In this document: positions 25,139 to 34,601 of the stretch, in pieces | Numbering within the stretch: the stretch's first letter is position 1 | Layout: each line of letters opens with the position of its first letter | Origin: Betaproteobacteria bacterium LSUCC0117 | GTDB taxonomy: Bacteria > Pseudomonadota > Gammaproteobacteria > Burkholderiales > Burkholderiaceae_C | Assembly: GCA_030441535.1 (NCBI GenBank) | Contig: JAUJFZ010000004.1 | Span: 186,001 to 250,000, forward strand | DNA length: 64,000 nt | Direction of reading: 5' to 3' | Notes under the pieces: generated by a model | What the model was told of the DNA's origin: nothing | What the model saw: only the letters and a program-made list of their open reading frames with translations | Databases searched by the model: none | Made by a program: the position numbers and the translations under genes

Positions 25139-26011
25139 ATGTTTGATCTGTCCATCCTGATTCCGTCAGTCCTGAACGGTCTTACAACCGGGGCTATTTA
25201 CGCCCTCATTGCGTTGGGGCTCACACTCATATACGGCGTGCTACACATCATCAACTTCGCCCATGGGGCGTCGTTGATGCTGGCGCTTTATGCGGTTTAT
25301 ATCTTGCACACCAAGTTCGGTATCACGCCGTATTGGGCGTTACCGATCTTGATTCCCGGGATGTTTTTGCTGGGCTATGGGCTGCAAAAAATTGTGATTA
25401 ATCGGTCCAGCCATGGGCGGGACGAAAATATTTTGTTAGTCACGTTGGGCATATCCATAGTGATGGAAAACCTAGCGCTCTTGGTGTTTCGCTCGGATAC
25501 CCAGACCATCGAGACCGATTTGACTTTGGCTGTTGTGGAAATTGGTCCAGCCTTTATTTCAACGCCCAAAGTAATCGCTTTCGGCGGCGCCTTGCTGTCT
25601 TCCTTGATACTTTATTTACTGATATCAAAAACGGATTTAGGGCGCGCTATTCGGGCGGTGTCCAAGGAAAAAGCGGGTGCGCGACTCATGGGGATCGATG
25701 TGGACCATGTGTACGCGATGACTTTTGGTATCGGCTTGGCCGCGCTTGGTGCGGCCGCTTGCTTTCTTCTGCCTGCCTACTATGTGAATCCACAGGTCGG
25801 CAGTGGCTTTGTGTTGATTGCTTTTACGATCGTGGTACTCGGCGGTATGGGCAGTTTTGGCGGCGCTTTGGTGGGCGGCTTGTTGATCGGCGTTGTGGAG
25901 TCCCTAGGCGGTTTGTACCTGGGTGAATCACTGGGTCAGATCGGCATCTTTTTGATTTTCATCCTGGTTTTATTGTTTAGGCCAAACGGGTTTTTTGGAG
26001 CCAAAGCATGA
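25139..26011 (+). CDS. LivH-type ABC permease
   Basis: Permease of 290 aa, about eight hydrophobic segments. LivH features are GAIYALIALGLTLIYGVLHIINFAHG, the loop KTDLGRAIRAVSKEKAGARLMG, and GGMGSFGGALVGGLLIGVVES. It begins 18 bases after the binding-protein gene and overlaps the LivM gene by four bases. Partner of LivM at 26008. Confidence 0.92.
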   Translation: MFDLSILIPSVLNGLTTGAIYALIALGLTLIYGVLHIINFAHGASLMLALYAVYILHTKFGITPYWALPILIPGMFLLGYGLQKIVINRSSHGRDENILLVTLGISIVMENLALLVFRSDTQTIETDLTLAVVEIGPAFISTPKVIAFGGALLSSLILYLLISKTDLGRAIRAVSKEKAGARLMGIDVDHVYAMTFGIGLAALGAAACFLLPAYYVNPQVGSGFVLIAFTIVVLGGMGSFGGALVGGLLIGVVESLGGLYLGESLGQIGIFLIFILVLLFRPNGFFGAKA

Positions 26012-26967
26012 AGCCACTTCTCTCGATTGCAGCCTTTACCGTCGTTATTGCGCTGTTTCCGTTGGTGACCGATTCTGGTGTCCACCTCAACTTTGTCATG
26101 ATGGCGTTGTACGCGGGCCTGATGGGCATGGCGTGGAACGTGTTGGCCGGCTTCGGCGGTCAGTTTTCGTTTGGCCACGCTTTGTTTTTTGGATTTGGCG
26201 CCTACATCCACATCATTGCCCAGTTGAGCTGGGGTATCAATCCTTGGTTCGCGATCTTTTTAGCCATTGCGGTCAGCGCACTGGTGGGCGCTGTGGTTGG
26301 TGCGCTGAGTTTTCGCTACGGTTTGAAGGGCTCTTACTTTGCGCTCGTCACGCTCGCGTTTGCAGAAGTTGCTCGGATTTTGGCTCTATCGGTGGATATT
26401 ACTGGCGGTGGCGTGGGGTTAATGCTGCCCTTGAAGCCATCCGTCGCCAATATGCAGTTTGAATCCCGAGTGGGGTATTACTACATGATGCTGGTCATGG
26501 TCGTGGTCGCGTTGCTGCTGACGCAATGGCTCAAGGGTGCGCGGTTTGGCGCCTATCTACAGGCTATTCGAGACAATGAGGACGCTGCACGCGCTGCGGG
26601 CGTTGATCCGTTTCAAGTCAAACTTCGCGCGATTGCGCTGTCGGGCGCGATGATGGGTGCCACCGGCGCCTTCTACGTGCAGGTGTTTCAGTACATTGAC
26701 CCCGCGATTGCCTTTGGACCGCAAGCATCGGTCGAGGCGCTGGTTGCAGCAATTGTCGGAGGCTTAGGTACCGTATGGGGGCCGTTACTGGGCGCAGTCG
26801 TGTTGCACACATTGTCCGATGTGACGCGCAACCTCTTCGGCGCGCTACCGGGCATCAATATGATCATCTATGGCTCAGTTTTGGTATTGATCGTGATGTT
26901 TCTCCCGCGCGGGATCGCAGGCCTAGGTGTATCCGTGCGTGATCTGTTTGGGAAGAAGCGATCATGA
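26008..26967 (+). CDS. LivM-type ABC permease
   Basis: Permease of 319 aa. LivM marks: WNVLAGFGGQFSFGHALFFG, GSYFALVTLAFAEVARI, and the loop RFGAYLQAIRDNEDAARAAGV. It overlaps LivH (ATGA) and LivG by four bases each, a translationally coupled set. Confidence 0.92.
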   Translation: MKPLLSIAAFTVVIALFPLVTDSGVHLNFVMMALYAGLMGMAWNVLAGFGGQFSFGHALFFGFGAYIHIIAQLSWGINPWFAIFLAIAVSALVGAVVGALSFRYGLKGSYFALVTLAFAEVARILALSVDITGGGVGLMLPLKPSVANMQFESRVGYYYMMLVMVVVALLLTQWLKGARFGAYLQAIRDNEDAARAAGVDPFQVKLRAIALSGAMMGATGAFYVQVFQYIDPAIAFGPQASVEALVAAIVGGLGTVWGPLLGAVVLHTLSDVTRNLFGALPGINMIIYGSVLVLIVMFLPRGIAGLGVSVRDLFGKKRS

Positions 26968-27719
26968 GCCGACCGCTATTGGAAATTGAGAATGTCTCCA
27001 AAACCTTCGGCGGCTTGAAGGCAGTCTCGTCGGTCTCTATGAGCGTGGAGGCGGGGTCATTGTGTGCCCTGATCGGCCCCAATGGTGCGGGTAAAACCAC
27101 CTTGTTCGCGCTCATGACGGGGTTCATTAAGCCGGATCAAGGAAGCGTTCGCTTCGATGGCACGGACATTACCGGACAAGCCCCTCATTTGAATGCCCGT
27201 TTGGGTATGGCGCGCACGTTTCAGATTGTCCAACCCTTTGCCGCACAGACCGTTCGCGAAAATATCGCAGTCGGCGTGCATTTGCACGAGCGCGATCGTC
27301 GAGTCGCGCTTGAAAAGGCGGGGCAGATCGCGCAGCAGGTCGGACTTGCAGATCAGATCGAAAAGCCTGCATCCGACCTGACCGTTGCCGGACGGAAGCG
27401 ATTGGAACTTGCGCGCGCGCTAGGTATGCAACCCAAATTGTTGCTGTTGGATGAGGTCCTTGCTGGGTTGAACCCGCAGGAAATCAGCGACATGATTCCG
27501 GTCATCAAGGCCATTTGTGCCAGCGGCATCACGGTCTTTCTTATCGAGCACGTCATGCAAGCCGTGATGAGTTTGGCTGACCATGTGTGGGTGCTTTCTC
27601 AAGGTCAGCTGATCGCTTCAGGATCCCCCGAAGTTGTCACGCAGGATGACGCGGTAGTGGAGGCCTATTTGGGTAAAGGCACGGCGGCACGCCTGCGCGC
27701 AAAAGGGAGTGCGGCATGA
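26964..27719 (+). CDS. LivG-type ABC ATPase
   Basis: ATPase of 251 aa with Walker A GPNGAGKTT, the LivG-branch signature LTVAGRKRLELARAL in place of LSGGQ, and Walker B LLLLDEVLAGLNP. The family switch from DEP to DEV is a known feature of this LivG subgroup. H-loop histidine in LIEHVMQAVM. It overlaps both neighbours by four bases and drives the importer together with LivF. Confidence 0.92.
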   Translation: MSRPLLEIENVSKTFGGLKAVSSVSMSVEAGSLCALIGPNGAGKTTLFALMTGFIKPDQGSVRFDGTDITGQAPHLNARLGMARTFQIVQPFAAQTVRENIAVGVHLHERDRRVALEKAGQIAQQVGLADQIEKPASDLTVAGRKRLELARALGMQPKLLLLDEVLAGLNPQEISDMIPVIKAICASGITVFLIEHVMQAVMSLADHVWVLSQGQLIASGSPEVVTQDDAVVEAYLGKGTAARLRAKGSAA

Positions 27720-28435
27720 CAGCTCAAACAGCGTTGCTCGAGGTGCGCGATTTGCGCAGTGGTTATGGACGTGTCGAAGTGCTGCGCGGTGTGTCCCTCT
27801 CCGTGGGCGCGGGGGAACTTGTCGCGTTGTTGGGTAGCAATGGTGCCGGTAAGACGACGTTCAACAACACCGTTTGTGGCTTGGTGCCTGCCTGGGAGGG
27901 TGATGTCGTTTTTGAGGGCCAAAAGATCAATGGGCTCAACCCGCGCGGTATTGTTCAGTCGGGGCTGATTCAGGTGCCCGAGGGACGAAAGATATTTCCC
28001 AATCTGAGCGTGATTGAGAATTTAGAGCTGGGCTCATTCGCCAGGGCGCGAGCGCACCGTGCTCAAAATCTCGAGCGTATGTTGACCATATTCCCCCGGT
28101 TAAGAGAGCGACGCGCGCAGCTCGCGGGGACACTCAGTGGTGGCGAGCAACAGATGCTCGCGATCAGTCGCGGCTTGATGGCTGAACCTAAGCTGTTGAT
28201 TCTTGATGAGCCATCATTGGGCTTGTCCCCTCTGCTGGTAGAGGAGATGTTCACACTCATCGCACAGATTCGGCAACAGAATATTTCGGTTTTGTTGGTC
28301 GAACAAAACGTGGCGCAAGCACTTGAAATCGCGGATAAAGCCTATGTCCTAGAAAACGGCAGTCTGCGCTTTGAAGGTACGCCCCAGGCTCTTCTGGCGT
28401 CGGATGCGCTTCGGCAGGCCTACCTTGGGTTGTGA
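27716..28435 (+). CDS. LivF-type ABC ATPase
   Basis: ATPase of 239 aa with Walker A GSNGAGKTT (serine replaces the usual proline), signature LSGGEQQMLAISRGL, and Walker B LLILDEPSLGLSP. Last transport gene of the set; its stop codon overlaps the start of the hydro-lyase large-subunit gene (TGATG), which ties uptake to metabolism in one transcript. Confidence 0.92.
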   Translation: MTAQTALLEVRDLRSGYGRVEVLRGVSLSVGAGELVALLGSNGAGKTTFNNTVCGLVPAWEGDVVFEGQKINGLNPRGIVQSGLIQVPEGRKIFPNLSVIENLELGSFARARAHRAQNLERMLTIFPRLRERRAQLAGTLSGGEQQMLAISRGLMAEPKLLILDEPSLGLSPLLVEEMFTLIAQIRQQNISVLLVEQNVAQALEIADKAYVLENGSLRFEGTPQALLASDALRQAYLGL

Positions 28436-29739
28436 TGATGAAGCCTGTACCGCCTGACCGCGCACCACAGACATTGGCTCAAAAGCTGATCGCGCGCGCT
28501 GCTGGGCGCGACTTCGTGACGCTTGGCGAGATCGTGAATTGCCGTGTCGACTTGGCCATGTTTCACGATTCATCCGGCCCGCGTCGGTTAAAGCCCATGC
28601 TGGAAGAATTGGGCGCGCCGATATGGGACAAGTCTCGGGTTGTCCTGGTGATGGATCACTATGTGCCAGCTCAGGATGAGGACTCGAAGCGCATCGTCCG
28701 CATTGCCCGTGACTGGGCGCGGGAGCAAGATTTACCCCACGTCTATGACTCGCAGGGCATTTGCCATGTGGTGTTGCCTCAAAACGGGCATATCGTACCG
28801 GGGCGTTTTTGCGTCGGTGGTGACTCGCACTCACCAACTGGCGGTGCGTTTGGCGCGTACATGTTCGGTATCGGCAGCACCGAAATGTTGGGGGTGGTGG
28901 TTACCGGCGAGATTTGGGTTCAGGTGCCGCAGACCATCCGAATGATCTGGGATGGTGTCCTACAAAAGGGCGTTTGTGCCAAGGACATGATGCTGGCGAT
29001 GACGCAACGATTCGGCATGAATGGCGGTGGATATCAAGCCATTGAATACGCGGGGTCTACCGTTAAGGCTCTCAGCATGCCCGAGCGCATGACGCTGTCC
29101 AACATGAGCGCGGAGTTGGGCGCCCAGGTTGGCTTGGTGGCGCCCGATGAGGTGACTCGCCAATGGTTGGGGCAGCTTGATCAGCCGGTTAATTTGAACC
29201 CGGCAGATATTGATTGTTGGGAGACCGATGAGGGCGCTGAGACGCAAGATCACCACTTTGATGGTGCCGCGCTGTCACCGATGGTCGCCGCACCGCATAG
29301 CCCCGCCAACACCCGGGCAGTCAGCGAGTTCGCGACCCAGTCGATTCAGGTAGCTTATGTGGGTGCATGCACGGGCGCGAAACACGCCGATATGCGGGCG
29401 GCTGCATCGGTCTTGTCGGGTCAGCGTGTGGCCCAGGGCGTTGACTTGCTGGTCGCACCTGCGAGCTTGCGTGATTTGGCGCTGGCCAAAGCAGATGGCA
29501 CGCACCAGATTCTCAAGGACGCAGGTGCCCAGTTCTTGCCGTCGGCTTGCGGCGCGTGTGCGGGATACGGCAATACGATCAAGGGTGACGTGAACGTCAT
29601 TTCAACCACAGCCCGCAACTTCAAAGGCCGTATGGGCGATCCCCAATCTCAGGTTTTCTTGGCATCCCCTTACACCGTTGGCGCCAGCGCGCTGCGCGGA
29701 CGTGTCACCGATCCGCGCACCATTTTGAACACCCCTTAA
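28435..29739 (+). CDS. Aconitase-family hydro-lyase, large subunit (LeuC/DmdA-like)
   Basis: Large subunit of a 4Fe-4S hydro-lyase of the isopropylmalate/homoaconitate dehydratase family, 434 aa. Cluster cysteines are C312 (GACTGAKHAD) and C372/C375 (SACGAC); active-site segments MDHYVP (H75) and GGDSHSPTGG (H132), and the late NFKGRMG motif are present. The usual G-S-C-T-N segment is changed to GACTG, a mark of a side branch of unknown specificity. No leuB or leuA is nearby, so leucine synthesis is unlikely. With the lyase at 35995 it resembles the dimethylmalate dehydratase/lyase pair of nicotinate fermentation. ATG 28438 is an alternative start. Confidence 0.85.
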   Translation: MMKPVPPDRAPQTLAQKLIARAAGRDFVTLGEIVNCRVDLAMFHDSSGPRRLKPMLEELGAPIWDKSRVVLVMDHYVPAQDEDSKRIVRIARDWAREQDLPHVYDSQGICHVVLPQNGHIVPGRFCVGGDSHSPTGGAFGAYMFGIGSTEMLGVVVTGEIWVQVPQTIRMIWDGVLQKGVCAKDMMLAMTQRFGMNGGGYQAIEYAGSTVKALSMPERMTLSNMSAELGAQVGLVAPDEVTRQWLGQLDQPVNLNPADIDCWETDEGAETQDHHFDGAALSPMVAAPHSPANTRAVSEFATQSIQVAYVGACTGAKHADMRAAASVLSGQRVAQGVDLLVAPASLRDLALAKADGTHQILKDAGAQFLPSACGACAGYGNTIKGDVNVISTTARNFKGRMGDPQSQVFLASPYTVGASALRGRVTDPRTILNTP

Positions 29740-29754
29740 GCCGAACGGAAATCA

Positions 29755-30282
29755 ATGAGCGACGTAACGCAAACCGTGATAACCACTGGACGAGCTTGGT
29801 GCCTTGGTCCGAACGTTGATACTGATGCGTTGGCACCCGGGCATGCGATGAGTAAAGGAATCGAGGTGATAGCGCGTCATTGCCTTGAGGACGTGCGCCC
29901 AGAGTTTTCGACACAGGTGCAGGCTGGTGATTGTTTGGTTGCCGGTGCGGGTTTTGGCATTGGTTCGTCGCGTGAGCAGGCGGCATCGGTTCTGGTCACG
30001 CTGGGTGTCAGAGCCGTGATTGCCCCCAGTTTCAGTGGCTTGTATTTCCGCAATGCATTCAACGTTGGGCTGTTGCTTGTGACCTGCCCGCGCGCAACCG
30101 ATGTGGCGGATGGCGATGCCCTCACGGTTGCGATTGACCCCGGCGACGGCGTCACGGTGGCGAGTGCCCAACTGGGTCCATTAGAGGTATCGCCGATCCC
30201 CGACTTTTTGTTGCGCCGCGTACTGTTGGGTGGGCTGTTGAACGAGCTGAAAGAACTTAAATTGAAAGAAAACCATGTCTGA
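29755..30282 (+). CDS. Aconitase-family hydro-lyase, small subunit (LeuD-like)
   Basis: Swivel-domain subunit, 175 aa. It has the NVDTDALAPG segment near the start, the substrate-binding loop GIGSSREQA (normally GCGSSREHA) and FRNAFNVGLLL. It completes the hydro-lyase with the large subunit 15 bases upstream. The end overlaps the HyuB-like gene by eight bases. Loop changes at the normal Cys and His positions may reflect a different substrate. Confidence 0.87.
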   Translation: MSDVTQTVITTGRAWCLGPNVDTDALAPGHAMSKGIEVIARHCLEDVRPEFSTQVQAGDCLVAGAGFGIGSSREQAASVLVTLGVRAVIAPSFSGLYFRNAFNVGLLLVTCPRATDVADGDALTVAIDPGDGVTVASAQLGPLEVSPIPDFLLRRVLLGGLLNELKELKLKENHV

Positions 30283-31948
30283 GGACCTTATCGACCCCGT
30301 TACGTTGGCGGTGCTCAAAGGGCGCCTAGAGCAAATTGCCGATGAGATGGATGCAACCCTGTATCGGAGCGCGTTCAACCCCATCATTGCTGAGGCCCAT
30401 GATGCCTGCCATGGCATCTACGACGCATCCACGGGGGATACCTTGGTGCAGGGCAAATCAGGTTTGCCGGTATTTGTCGGTGCGATGGCGTTTGCAGTTC
30501 GGGCCGCGATCAGAGTCGCCAAGGAAACGGTCGGTATGCAGGCCGGGGATATCTGGTTGTTCAATGACCCCTATGAAGGCGGTACACACGCCAACGATTT
30601 CAAGCTGGTCATGCCCGTCTACGAGGATGGACAGTTGGTCTGCTTTATCGCATCCGCTGCCCATTGGCATGATGTGGGTGGCGCTGTGCCCGGTAACTAC
30701 AACCCCGCGGCCACTGAATGCTGGCAAGAGGCTGTTCAAATCCCGCCAGTCCGTATCGTCAAAAGTGGTCGGATGTGTGAAGACGTGCTGGCCATTTTGA
30801 AAGCCAACACACGCTTACCCAACAGCCTTTGGGGAGACCTGAATGGTCAATTGGCAGCGCTTGAGCTTGGCCATGCGCGCTTGCAGGCACTGTTCGAGGC
30901 GCAAGGTTTGCAAACTGTTTTGGCGGCGTTGGCCGCGCTGCGCAGTCGTGCGAAGCGAATGATGCACGCGCAGGTTGCAGAAATTCCAAATGGTCACTAT
31001 GCGTTTGAAGATTTACTTGATAACGATGGCGTGAACGACGAGCCGCTCACCATTGCGCTGGATATGACTGTTTCGGGTGAGCACTTAACACTGGATTTTT
31101 CACGGACTTCACCCCATTGCGCGGGCCCCGTGAACATTTCGGAGGCGACCGCTGTTGCCGCCTGTTACGTGGCCTTGAAGCACCTGTTTCCCCAAGTGCC
31201 TGCCAATGCGGGCGTCCTGGATGCCGTGACCTTCGTTATGCCCCCAGGACGATTGATTACCGCCCAGCACCCACGGCCGGTTGGAGGCTACACCGAGACC
31301 ATTCTGCGCATGATCGACGTGATCTTCAGCGCGATGGCGAAAGCTGATCCCAAGCGTGCGATGGGGCAAGCATACGGAACGATCAATGCGTTATCTATTG
31401 CAGGCCATCGATCAGATGAGGCCCGCAAAGGGCAGCGATGGGTGATGTTCAGTTTCTTCGGCGGGGGTCACGGTGCGCATGCGTCGGGTGATGGGCTATC
31501 TCATGGCAATGCCCCCATTTCAACGGCAACGATTCCCCCACTTGAAATTTTGGAGGCCGCTTACCCGGTGCGATTCACGCAGTGGGCATTGCGCCCAGAC
31601 TCGGCGGGTAAAGGCCAGTACCGGGGCGGTCTCGGCGCAATTTACGAAATTGAATTACTCGAAACCAGCGCGCAGACATTCATTTTTGGTGAACGGGGTA
31701 AGTCGGCTCCAAAAGGCATTGCAGGCGGTGGCGAGGGTGCTTTAAACGTCTTCTCGTACTCGCAAGGTGGGCAGGTGCGCCGCCCGCCAATGGTATCGAA
31801 GATGGTCGGGATCGAATTGAAGCAGGGCGACCGGGTGCGTTTAGAGACACCGGGCGGCGGCGGCTACGGCCAGGCGAATAAGCGAACGGCAGAGGCGGTC
31901 ACATACGACACCACAAACGGCTACGTTGCGCCAGGAGAGAAGGCATGA
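30275..31948 (+). CDS. Hydantoinase B/oxoprolinase family protein
   Basis: HyuB-type subunit, 557 aa. Visible family segments: LEQIADEMDATLYRSAFNPII, NDPYEGGTHANDF, HWHDVGG, the central RPVGGYTETI, and the glycine-rich end TPGGGGYG. HyuA/HyuB pairs hydrolyse cyclic amides (hydantoins, 5-oxoproline) with ATP; related pairs carboxylate ketones. Start ATG 30275 lies inside the end of the LeuD-like gene. It is coupled to HyuA by ATGA overlap. Confidence 0.88.
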   Translation: MSEDLIDPVTLAVLKGRLEQIADEMDATLYRSAFNPIIAEAHDACHGIYDASTGDTLVQGKSGLPVFVGAMAFAVRAAIRVAKETVGMQAGDIWLFNDPYEGGTHANDFKLVMPVYEDGQLVCFIASAAHWHDVGGAVPGNYNPAATECWQEAVQIPPVRIVKSGRMCEDVLAILKANTRLPNSLWGDLNGQLAALELGHARLQALFEAQGLQTVLAALAALRSRAKRMMHAQVAEIPNGHYAFEDLLDNDGVNDEPLTIALDMTVSGEHLTLDFSRTSPHCAGPVNISEATAVAACYVALKHLFPQVPANAGVLDAVTFVMPPGRLITAQHPRPVGGYTETILRMIDVIFSAMAKADPKRAMGQAYGTINALSIAGHRSDEARKGQRWVMFSFFGGGHGAHASGDGLSHGNAPISTATIPPLEILEAAYPVRFTQWALRPDSAGKGQYRGGLGAIYEIELLETSAQTFIFGERGKSAPKGIAGGGEGALNVFSYSQGGQVRRPPMVSKMVGIELKQGDRVRLETPGGGGYGQANKRTAEAVTYDTTNGYVAPGEKA

Positions 31949-34017
31949 GCGCGGTGAAAAGTGGACAGCGCATTTTGGGTGTCGATGTGGGAGGCACCTT
32001 CACCGACTTGTTCGTGCTGGACGAACAGTCGCAATCCGTTCTGATTTTGAAGGTACCTTCCAACCGTGGCGCTGAAGCGGCAGGGTTTATGAATGGTATC
32101 GCGCAGGCCAATGGCGGGACGGCTGCCGATACAGCCCACAGTGCCCAAGGTATTGCGACCATCGTTCACGGGACGACTGTGGGCACCAATGCGCTGCTCG
32201 AGCGTAAAGTCGCTCGCACGGGTTTGATCACCACCGAGGGCTTTCGCGACGTGCTCGAGATGCGGCGGCGTGACCGACCACAGACTTGGGGTTTGCGCGG
32301 TACCTTTACGCCGATCATTGAGCGCACGCTGAGGGTTGAGGTCCCCGAGCGCGTACTCGCTGATGGGACGGTGCACACCCCTCTTGATGAGCAAGCGGTG
32401 CGCGATGCGGTGAAAGCCCTTTTGGACGCCGATTGTGAGTCGGTTTGTATTTTCTTTGTTAACGCCTACGCGAATCCCGTCAACGAGGCCAGAGCGGTTG
32501 AGCTGGTGCGTTCGATTTGGCCAAACGATTACGTCACGTCTGCCGCCGAGGTTTTGCCTGAAATTCGAGAATTTGAACGCGCGTCAACGGCGGCGCTTAA
32601 TGCCGCTCTGCAACCGGTTGTCGGTCGCTATCTCAATCGGCTGCATGCCGACTTGAACGCCCATGGTTTTAAAGGCGAGTTTCTGATTGTCCAGAGCAGT
32701 GGGGGTGTGATGTCACACCAAACGGCGGCTGACCTGCCGGTGAAGACAGCGCTATCGGGACCAGCTGCAGGTGTGACTGCGTGCGCTGCAATTGCACAGG
32801 CGGCGGGGTATCCCAACGTTATCACGGGGGATATCGGCGGTACCTCATTTGATGTCTCGTTAATTGCGGGTGGTCAACCTGCGGTTGCCGCGCAAACAAG
32901 CATTGATTTCGGCTTGGTCGTTCGATCGCCGATGATCCAAATCGAAACCATTGGTGCTGGCGGCGGCTCGATTGCCAGTGTCGATGCAGGGGGCATGCTG
33001 CAGGTAGGACCTGAGTCGGCAGGTAGCGTTCCTGGCCCCGCTTGCTATGGAAAAGGGAATACACGCCCCACGGTTACCGATGCCAACGTGGTCCTTGGTC
33101 GCATCGCCGCAGACCGACCACTCGGGGGTGGGTTACTGGCTTCATTGGATATCGAGCAAGCCAAAGAGGCGATACGCGTCCATGTTGCAGACCCTCTGGG
33201 TATTGATGTGTTGTCCGCGGCCGAGGCGATCTTGGCGGTGGCAAACGCGAAGATGGCTGGCGCGATGCGCTTGGTCTCGATAGAGAAAGGGCATGACCCG
33301 CGCGAATTCGCTTACATGCCGTTCGGCGGTGGCGGCGGCTTGCATGCCTGCGCCATGATGTCGGAGGTGGGCGTTACGACCGGTATCGTACCGCGCTACC
33401 CAGGGGTGACATCGGCCTTAGGGTGTGTGATCGCAGACATGCGACACGATGCCGTTCAAACCATCAACCGCAGCGTGAGCGATCTTGATTTCGATGCTTT
33501 GCGCGAGCAGGTGTCCGCACTTCGCGTCACTTGTCAAGCACGACTCGATACCGCAGGCGTCATGTTTGATCGTGTCTCGGAGGTCCTCTCCTTTGATATG
33601 TTGTACCAAGGTCAGACGCATACGATTGGCGTGGAGGTGGCGGTAGAAGACCTCAACCCAACCCGCATTCAAGCCGCTTTCGAGGCGACTTACCGACGCG
33701 AATTCGGTCGGTTTTTGGATGGTATTCCCGTCCGGATGCTCAACCTGCGTTACAGCCGAATTGGTCAACGCCCCAAGTTCGACCTCCATTTATTGGCACC
33801 GAAAGGCGAGGGGGTTACCACGCCTATTGGGACTCAAGCGGTGTACATCAATGGGCAGTGGGTTGATGCCCTGCGCTTTGATCGCATGGCGTTACCGGTT
33901 GGGCATCGTGTTGCGGGCCCCGCCATCCTTGAGCAAATCGACACCACGGTTTGGCTGGAGCCCGGCTATCAAGCGGTGGTCGATGCGTTCGGCAATTTGA
34001 TCTTAAGTCGCCTATGA
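31945..34017 (+). CDS. Hydantoinase A/oxoprolinase family protein
   Basis: HyuA-type ATP-using subunit, 690 aa. Actin-like phosphate loops are visible: DVGGTFTD (14-21), HGTTVGTNALLER (75-87), SGPAAGV (271-277) and GDIGGTSFD (295-303). With HyuB it should open a cyclic amide, imide or lactone, or carboxylate a carbonyl compound. Position after the hydro-lyase genes and before an amidase-fold gene favours ring opening of a nitrogen heterocycle, but a carboxylase role is not excluded. Confidence 0.88.
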   Translation: MSAVKSGQRILGVDVGGTFTDLFVLDEQSQSVLILKVPSNRGAEAAGFMNGIAQANGGTAADTAHSAQGIATIVHGTTVGTNALLERKVARTGLITTEGFRDVLEMRRRDRPQTWGLRGTFTPIIERTLRVEVPERVLADGTVHTPLDEQAVRDAVKALLDADCESVCIFFVNAYANPVNEARAVELVRSIWPNDYVTSAAEVLPEIREFERASTAALNAALQPVVGRYLNRLHADLNAHGFKGEFLIVQSSGGVMSHQTAADLPVKTALSGPAAGVTACAAIAQAAGYPNVITGDIGGTSFDVSLIAGGQPAVAAQTSIDFGLVVRSPMIQIETIGAGGGSIASVDAGGMLQVGPESAGSVPGPACYGKGNTRPTVTDANVVLGRIAADRPLGGGLLASLDIEQAKEAIRVHVADPLGIDVLSAAEAILAVANAKMAGAMRLVSIEKGHDPREFAYMPFGGGGGLHACAMMSEVGVTTGIVPRYPGVTSALGCVIADMRHDAVQTINRSVSDLDFDALREQVSALRVTCQARLDTAGVMFDRVSEVLSFDMLYQGQTHTIGVEVAVEDLNPTRIQAAFEATYRREFGRFLDGIPVRMLNLRYSRIGQRPKFDLHLLAPKGEGVTTPIGTQAVYINGQWVDALRFDRMALPVGHRVAGPAILEQIDTTVWLEPGYQAVVDAFGNLILSRL

Positions 34018-34601
34018 CCACCGCATTAATCCTCATTGATCTCCAAAATGATTTCCTGCACCCAGATGGCGCTTACGCGCGGGGAGGCTGCGCTAATCCG
34101 GCGGCGGCAGCGTTGCCCGAACGACTTCAGCCGCTGATCCGAAAGGTGAAAGCTGGTAACGGACTGGTCATCGCCAGTCAGTTCACACTGTGGCCGAACG
34201 CGCTGGGTGAACCAATGATCTCGCCCCACCTGCTCGCGTTACGACCCTTCCTGCGTCATGGCGACTTTGCCCCGGGATCGTGGGGGCAGGACTGCGTTGA
34301 TCTTTTGAAGCCGTCGTTGAACCTGGCGGTACAAAAAGTGGCTTACTCTGCGTTCTATCAAACCCAGTTGGAGTGGGTCTTGCGTAAAGTGGGTGTCGAT
34401 CGGGTGATCGTTGGGGGCATCGTGACCAACGGGGGTGTGGCCAGCACAGTTCGCGACGCCCACATGCGGGACTTTGAAACCTACGTGGTGTCGGACGGCT
34501 GTGCCGCGTTCACGACTGAGAAACACGACACCGCGCTGGCCGACATGGCCAATGTGGCAACGGTCTCCACCATCGAGGCCTTGTGTGGTGTGTCGCTATG
34601 A
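34014..34601 (+). CDS. Isochorismatase-fold hydrolase lacking the catalytic cysteine
   Basis: 195 aa from ATG 34014, overlapping HyuA as ATGA. The fold is clear: LIDLQNDF with D9, KVAYSAF with K108, and VGGIVTNGGVAST. In amidases of this family (nicotinamidase, maleamate amidase, ureidoacrylate hydrolase) the last motif is T-N-x-C-V; here position 141 is glycine. Isochorismatases proper (EntB, PhzD) also lack that cysteine and act on vinyl ethers using Asp and Lys. This protein may therefore not be an amidase, despite the HyuAB context. Confidence 0.85.
   Translation: MTTALILIDLQNDFLHPDGAYARGGCANPAAAALPERLQPLIRKVKAGNGLVIASQFTLWPNALGEPMISPHLLALRPFLRHGDFAPGSWGQDCVDLLKPSLNLAVQKVAYSAFYQTQLEWVLRKVGVDRVIVGGIVTNGGVASTVRDAHMRDFETYVVSDGCAAFTTEKHDTALADMANVATVSTIEALCGVSL

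Noticed and set aside
28435..30282. Assignment as leuC/leuD of leucine synthesis
   Set aside because: Signature motifs are changed and the genes sit in a transporter-hydantoinase operon without leuA or leuB.
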